Below are positions 59,648-64,000 of a stretch of DNA of 64,000 nt, one piece after another (position 1 is the first letter of the stretch; every line of letters starts with the position of its first letter). The notes below the pieces were generated by a model. It searched no databases. It saw only the letters and a list, made by a program, of their open reading frames with translations, and was not told the origin of the DNA. The stretch is from Ascoidea tarda (nom. inval.) (taxonomy: Eukaryota > Ascomycota > Saccharomycetes > Ascoideales > Ascoideaceae). The stretch covers positions 1 through 64,000 of the forward strand of contig JAKTTS010000001.1 in NCBI GenBank assembly GCA_030560485.1, given 5' to 3'. Position numbers and translations under genes: made by a program.

Positions 59648-60180
59648 TTCTGAGCAAGAGTAGGGGTATGAGTAGGGAGGCAGGAATAGAAAGAGAGAGG
59701 TGAGGACACAAGTAAAGATATAAGTAAGGATATAAGTAGGGATATAAGCAATAATATAGGAAGAACAGAAGTGAGTATGCTTCTATAGATTGTGGTTTTG
59801 TCTCAAGAAGATAGTCGAATCGAGGATAGTGAAGGTGGTGTCTTTGAGGTGAGTGGAAATTATTATGGCTTATGAAGGGTATTTTTAGAAGGAAGCGAGA
59901 GAAGGACAAGAAAGAAAAGCTCAGGGAGCACAATTCACCACCAGGGTCGAGGAAGCTGGCGTCTGGATAGGGAGGAAAGTGAGCAGCAGCAGAAGCAGCA
60001 GAAGGAAGAGAAAGAAAAACCAGCTGAGTGTGGGATGCAATAAAAGAAAGAAGGTCTGAGCTCTGGTATAAATATCAATACTGCATTTATCCTGTTTCTA
60101 TTTCAAGCGATTCCAAGACGAGAATTTTTGAGGATTTTAGCACAAAACACAAGCGAACTGCCGAGCGCCCCAAGTACTCG
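59648..60180. promoter_or_regulatory. KRE6 promoter
   Basis: A direct-repeat run of GATATAAGTA words (59713-59750), purine-rich leader sequence, then a GC-rich segment from 59940 onward that continues through 60300. TATAAATA occurs at 60067 but reads either way poorly. No gene was seen. Confidence 0.45.
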
Positions 60181-62952
60181 CTACCAAACACCAAGCTGCT
60201 CGCCGAACACCAGGCTGCAACCAGCCCGTGTTGGCGAGCGCTGAAGAAAAAGACGGTTCTGGTGCCAGCCGCGCAGGGCCCTATCGGAGGAGGTCGTCGA
60301 TCTAGTTCTTGTTCTGGAATCTGATGTTGTGTATATCGGTAGCGTTTGAAATCTTCTCCATCCTAATGATAAAATCAATGGATCGCTGGTTTTCAAGATT
60401 TTTTTATGCCATCTGTGTCTTCGTATTCTGGCATTTAAAATCCCAAATCTTTCTTCCGTTTGTAATAACCCCCCAATTATAATAGGATAAACTGGGTCAA
60501 AATTTTCAATAAACTCATATGGCAATCTCTCAAACGTCAACTTGATATAAGACCCTGCTGTGTATCCTTCAATTTTGGTTCTGGTTTCAATGTCCATTTT
60601 TGTTAACTCAGTTTTATTAATTTCCAACTGTTTAGCCATCTTGGCCTTTTGGATATCATACCATGTTTCATCATTACCTTCCGGATTATCAATTCCAAAC
60701 TCTCCACCACCTTCTTCTGCTTCAAACTGTAATCTTAACTGTTCTTTCTTTTTAGCTGTTAATGCTCGTTTTTCTTCAACTGTCAAATTTTTAAAATCTT
60801 CATCCATATTTGGTTCTTCTCCTTCACCATTTTCATCTTTTTGTTCTTCTGCATCAAAATCAGCAAAATCATCATCTTCTTCTTCTTCTCCATCATCACT
60901 ATCACGTAATTTTTTGTTTAGAGGCTTTTTCTTATCGTCAGAACCAAACTTTTCGTCTGTTTCCAAATCTTCAAAATCACCATATAATTCCTCATCTGAA
61001 TCATCGCCTACCTCTTGGTTATCATCGCTTCCATCTTCTCCAATCATTTTTTTTGACAAAATAAATCTTTTCGATATTAACGCAAACGGTGAATTTGCCG
61101 AACTATCCTCTTTATCTATACTACTGTTATTATTGTCAAAAATCCATTTATTTTTCAACATCTCAATGTCTGAAAAATGAGGTTTGTACGAATCAAATTC
61201 ATTGCTTGGTTCTTTATCAATTTTTTTCTTGAAAAAATCCTCCTCTTCAATATCTTCTTCTTCGCTTTCATCACCACCACGATTATAAACTCTATCTATC
61301 ACATCTTCTGGTTCAATATTATTGGCATATAAAAGCTTGTTTATATCCCATTTTCTAGTTACAGTTCCTTGCAATTTCCTTGCTTGTTTTTTCCAGTTAT
61401 TACCATCAGAATCATAGCTATCATCGGATAATCCAATGTCTGAATCTTCTTCAAATTCTAGTTTTTCTTTTTTATTGGATCCATAAATTTCAGTTCGAAT
61501 CCTTTGAAATCGTTTTCTTTCAAAGTCTTCTTCTTCTTCATCAATTTCTTGTTCCAAAATATCTTCATTTTCATCCAACTCATCGCTATTATAATCATCA
61601 TCATTATCATTATCATCATCATCATCGCCGATTTTTTTCGCTGAAGTAGGTTTTCTTAAAGTTTTTCTGCCGGTATTATTTATCTCTTTTTCTAAGTCTA
61701 ATTCATCCAATAATCCTTGCGGCTCATCATCTAAATTATCTGAATCCAAATCCTCAACTCCATTTATTTCTTTGGAATTTGAAAATAACCTGAAACTAGA
61801 AGAACTTTTGATTTCATCATCAAATGTTTTGTTTGCTTCTTGAAGACTGGCTACAAGTTTTTCTGTTTCTGCATCTTTTTTTCTAGATTTATTTTCCCCA
61901 ACATCAATATAAACAGCATCTTTGTCCACAAGAACACCACCAACATCTGACATTGGAGCATATATTATCTTTTGTCGATCATTCAATCTTTTTCTTCTTG
62001 TTTTTCTTTTGGTGGTGCCTGAACCATCTTCATTTTTTTGAGCTTCTCTTTGAAACTCATCTAGTTTTTCTTCAAAATATGGAGTTGGACATGGATCAAC
62101 TAACTTTTCAATCGATTGAATCGTGACATCTCCACATCCAGCAATGTGAACTCTTGGGTTGCTTGAGGATAATGGAGTTCCATGTAAATAGCCATATATG
62201 GCAATCTTTCTGTCACATTTTTTATTTTTCTCGATTAGTGTTGGATGAGTCAAATCTGTTACTCGATCTGCCAATAGATATGGATGTTCATTTCTCCATT
62301 TTAATGGCCTGAACTTCATGGTAGAAATAAATCTCGATAGGTTAAAAACCTCACGATCAGGATACCTGCCATTCAAAACACCTGACAAATAAAAGAGCTT
62401 AGCACCTTTGTATACTTCAGTCCAAAGACGAGTCTTTAAACGCTTTTTCGAAGTTCTCAAGGTTGATTGAGATTTAAACAAATCCAAATGTGTTGCAATG
62501 GCTAACACTCTAGGCATTCCATGATGCTGGGCAATATTCAAAAATTCCATTGTTTCCATTTCAAATCCAAAATTCCCATCAATCAATAGTAGCACCAAAT
62601 CAGCAATCTTTGCAATATCAATCATTGATGATAGATCATTGGAGACTTCAATAAATGTCAATCTCCTTCTTTTACCACTAACAAGAGTAATTGGTCCTCT
62701 TATGTCTGACAAAGTGGTTTTGGCCAATATTCTCACCAAAGACCTTATCAATGTTGTCTTTCCTGTCCCTGGTGGCCCAACCACTGCTACTATTACTGGA
62801 GGAGGATCAACATCAGGAGTTCTGTCTATCATTGGAACATGAAGCTTTTTCTCCTTCACATCATGAGCTCTTAAAGCCAATTTGTGAGCTTTGTTTGGGG
62901 CAGCAACAGCAAACCCCTTGTGGCCTGCACCTGGAGCTAAATTCTTCCCCAT
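60181..62952 (-). CDS. BMS1: Bms1 ribosome biogenesis GTPase, 3' part missing
   Basis: 923 codons, against about 1180 residues for Bms1. Family sequence begins GFAVAAPNKAHKLALRAHDVKEKKLHVPMIDRTPDVDPPP, with P-loop GPPGTGKTT (59-67), then DLVLLLIDGNFGFEMETMEFLNIAQHHGMPRV and ATHLDLF, and YAPMSDVGGVLVDKDAVYID. An acidic middle follows, then the C-terminal block up to DPLILSLGWRRFQTLPIYTTSDSRTRTR (residue about 884). There all similarity stops: the expected MLKYTPEH continuation is replaced by about 39 unrelated residues from GC-rich DNA. Roughly 290 residues of an essential family domain are absent. The N-terminal basic leader is also about 25 residues shorter than I recall. Bms1 is a U3 snoRNP-associated GTPase for 40S assembly. 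Confidence 0.88.
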   Translation of the reverse strand: MGKNLAPGAGHKGFAVAAPNKAHKLALRAHDVKEKKLHVPMIDRTPDVDPPPVIVAVVGPPGTGKTTLIRSLVRILAKTTLSDIRGPITLVSGKRRRLTFIEVSNDLSSMIDIAKIADLVLLLIDGNFGFEMETMEFLNIAQHHGMPRVLAIATHLDLFKSQSTLRTSKKRLKTRLWTEVYKGAKLFYLSGVLNGRYPDREVFNLSRFISTMKFRPLKWRNEHPYLLADRVTDLTHPTLIEKNKKCDRKIAIYGYLHGTPLSSSNPRVHIAGCGDVTIQSIEKLVDPCPTPYFEEKLDEFQREAQKNEDGSGTTKRKTRRKRLNDRQKIIYAPMSDVGGVLVDKDAVYIDVGENKSRKKDAETEKLVASLQEANKTFDDEIKSSSSFRLFSNSKEINGVEDLDSDNLDDEPQGLLDELDLEKEINNTGRKTLRKPTSAKKIGDDDDDNDNDDDYNSDELDENEDILEQEIDEEEEDFERKRFQRIRTEIYGSNKKEKLEFEEDSDIGLSDDSYDSDGNNWKKQARKLQGTVTRKWDINKLLYANNIEPEDVIDRVYNRGGDESEEEDIEEEDFFKKKIDKEPSNEFDSYKPHFSDIEMLKNKWIFDNNNSSIDKEDSSANSPFALISKRFILSKKMIGEDGSDDNQEVGDDSDEELYGDFEDLETDEKFGSDDKKKPLNKKLRDSDDGEEEEDDDFADFDAEEQKDENGEGEEPNMDEDFKNLTVEEKRALTAKKKEQLRLQFEAEEGGGEFGIDNPEGNDETWYDIQKAKMAKQLEINKTELTKMDIETRTKIEGYTAGSYIKLTFERLPYEFIENFDPVYPIIIGGLLQTEERFGILNARIRRHRWHKKILKTSDPLILSLGWRRFQTLPIYTTSDSRTRTRSTTSSDRALRGWHQNRLFLQRSPTRAGCSLVFGEQLGVW

Positions 62953-63743
62953 TTTGGCAGTATATATAAATTTAATTCTAAATTAACTAGATGTGTTTCA
63001 ATAGAGTTTTTCACTTTTGAGATTGAAAAATATTTCAAAAAAAATATCTACACGTGAATCGAAAAAAAAAAAATTTTGAAATTTCTTTCTGGACCCAAAC
63101 CATTGGCGACGTTCTTAAATTGCTCAATCGGGAAATTCTCTTTATTATATTTTTTGGTGATTTGGGTTCTATTGAAGTTAAAGTGCAATTACAACTGAAG
63201 AAGACAACAAATGTAACAGAGATAGAAAATATTTTTGTTTGTATAAAGTGATTATCTAATTAATCTTCAAAGTATTATCATGCCTGGGCAAAAAAAAACA
63301 TTTGTTTCTTCGGGATGTCCAAGTGCCAACATGTTTCACATTTAGTGGTTTGTTATGTAAATACAAGAAATTATTATTTTTCATATAGCTGATAATAAAT
63401 TGTGATCGGACAAAATAAGCAATAATTGAATCTAAAATTGAAATAAACTAAAATTAAAAATTGATGTATCTAACAAAAACATAAAAAAAATCAAACGTGT
63501 AGAAAAAAAAAATTCAAGTAATTAAATTGGATAAACGGAAAAACCATGACAAGAAAAAAATATCAAAAAGTAATATAAATTTATGAAATAAAAAATTGAA
63601 ATCTAAAGAAGTTTTTATTTTATCGTGCAGTGCAATTATAAGCCTTTTAAAGAATAAAAACATAAATTCCTATCAGAAAAGGCAACCAAATTCATTTAAA
63701 CTAAACCAATTAATTTTATATTAAACCAACTAAAATAATAAAA
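62953..63743. promoter_or_regulatory. BMS1 promoter and SLA1 3' flank
   Basis: TATATATA lies just upstream of the BMS1 ATG, CACGTG at 63051-63056, and an RRPE-like AAAAATTTT around 63068-63077. The remaining sequence is AT-rich without a gene. Confidence 0.5.
63051..63056. promoter_or_regulatory. E-box CACGTG upstream of BMS1
   Basis: Palindromic CACGTG about 100 bp upstream of the BMS1 start, next to an RRPE-like A/T motif. Confidence 0.4.
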
Positions 63744-64000
63744 TTAGAAACCAAATGGGTTATCTGGAGTGGCTGCAGACAAGTTGGCCCTTCTGCCAGT
63801 TTGTTGGTTTTGTAAAGGTTGAGCTTGCACTCCTCCAAAACTGACATTTGGCATTTCCGTGGGTGCGTTCCCAAAACCAAGACCGGTTGGCTGATATTGA
63901 AGAGGTGCTTGTTGTTGTACTTGTTGTTGTTGGAATGATGTAGGTTGCATTGAAAACTGGTTCATTTGTGTAGGAAACATTGACTGTTGTGTTTGTTGTG
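63744..64000 (-). CDS. SLA1: C-terminal end of an Sla1-like endocytic protein
   Basis: The frame is open through the window edge, so only the last 85 or so residues are seen. They are Gln/Pro-rich (FQQQQVQQQ) with the motifs YQPTGLGFGNAP and LQNQQTG, which fit the LxxQxTG repeats of the Sla1 C-terminus, and end in AATPDNPFGF with an NPF tripeptide. Sla1 links cargo and clathrin to actin at endocytic patches. Other NPF/Gln-rich endocytic proteins such as epsins or Pan1 are possible. Confidence 0.6.
   Translation of the reverse strand, partial: QQTQQSMFPTQMNQFSMQPTSFQQQQVQQQAPLQYQPTGLGFGNAPTEMPNVSFGGVQAQPLQNQQTGRRANLSAATPDNPFGF

Noticed and set aside
1-64000. Mobile elements, LTR relics, CRISPR arrays, bacterial-type operons
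   Set aside because: No terminal repeats, integrase, transposase or reverse transcriptase sequence, and no spacer-repeat pattern was found; the repeats seen are simple or short tandem ones.

Overview
This is a stretch of nuclear chromosome from a budding yeast (Saccharomycotina). The evidence is dense, almost intron-free genes, AT-rich intergenic DNA, TACTAAC-type branch sites and the protein set: Swd2, Mso1, Coa1, Ard1, Trs31, Ahc1, Sfm1, Atp19, Whi3, Tom1, Pxr1, Vps21, an MCH-type transporter, Bud4, Kre6, Bms1 and Sla1. Long asparagine runs (AAT/AAC) interrupt many proteins. A Munc13-like gene, which I do not know from Saccharomyces cerevisiae, and mostly unfamiliar gene order point to a lineage outside Saccharomycetaceae. 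The adjacency of AHC1 and SFM1 is one ancestral neighbourhood that survives. I cannot name the species, and in-frame CTG codons are too few to test for a variant code.

Layout. 1-855: 3' part of SWD2. 1385-5785: Munc13-like gene. 6504-10172: Zn2Cys6 regulator, convergent with a Myb-like gene (10579-12630). 13216-16573: MSO1, COA1 and ARD1 on the minus strand, with a spliced, apparently non-coding plus-strand unit between COA1 and ARD1 whose intron carries a box C/D snoRNA. 16935-20236: TRS31 and AHC1. 20550-21236: SFM1. 22983-23304: ATP19 in two exons, divergent from WHI3 (25869-28952), which has a leader of about 2 kb. 31285-42180: TOM1, a giant HECT ubiquitin ligase. 42609-45298: a hotdog thioesterase, PXR1 and an unrecognised small gene. 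47207-50622: VPS21 divergent from an MCH-family transporter. 50734-50806: a tRNA-Ala with anticodon CGC. 51429-56066: BUD4, convergent with KRE6 (57209-59647). 60181-62952: BMS1, which loses homology abruptly near 60300. 63744-64000: the C-terminus of an SLA1-like gene.

These are housekeeping genes with no shared pathway. Themes recur: ribosome biogenesis (BMS1, PXR1, SFM1 and the snoRNA aimed at 25S rRNA), exocytosis, endocytosis and membrane traffic (Munc13-like, MSO1, TRS31, VPS21, SLA1), bud-site and wall growth (BUD4, KRE6), chromatin and transcription (SWD2, AHC1, two DNA-binding factors), and mitochondria (COA1, ATP19, perhaps the thioesterase). No transposon, LTR element, CRISPR array or viral relic was seen.

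The points most worth a second look are the snoRNA with its non-coding host, the broken 3' end of BMS1, the odd tRNA-Ala(CGC), and GC-rich islands centred on promoters that run into the 3' ends of neighbouring genes.
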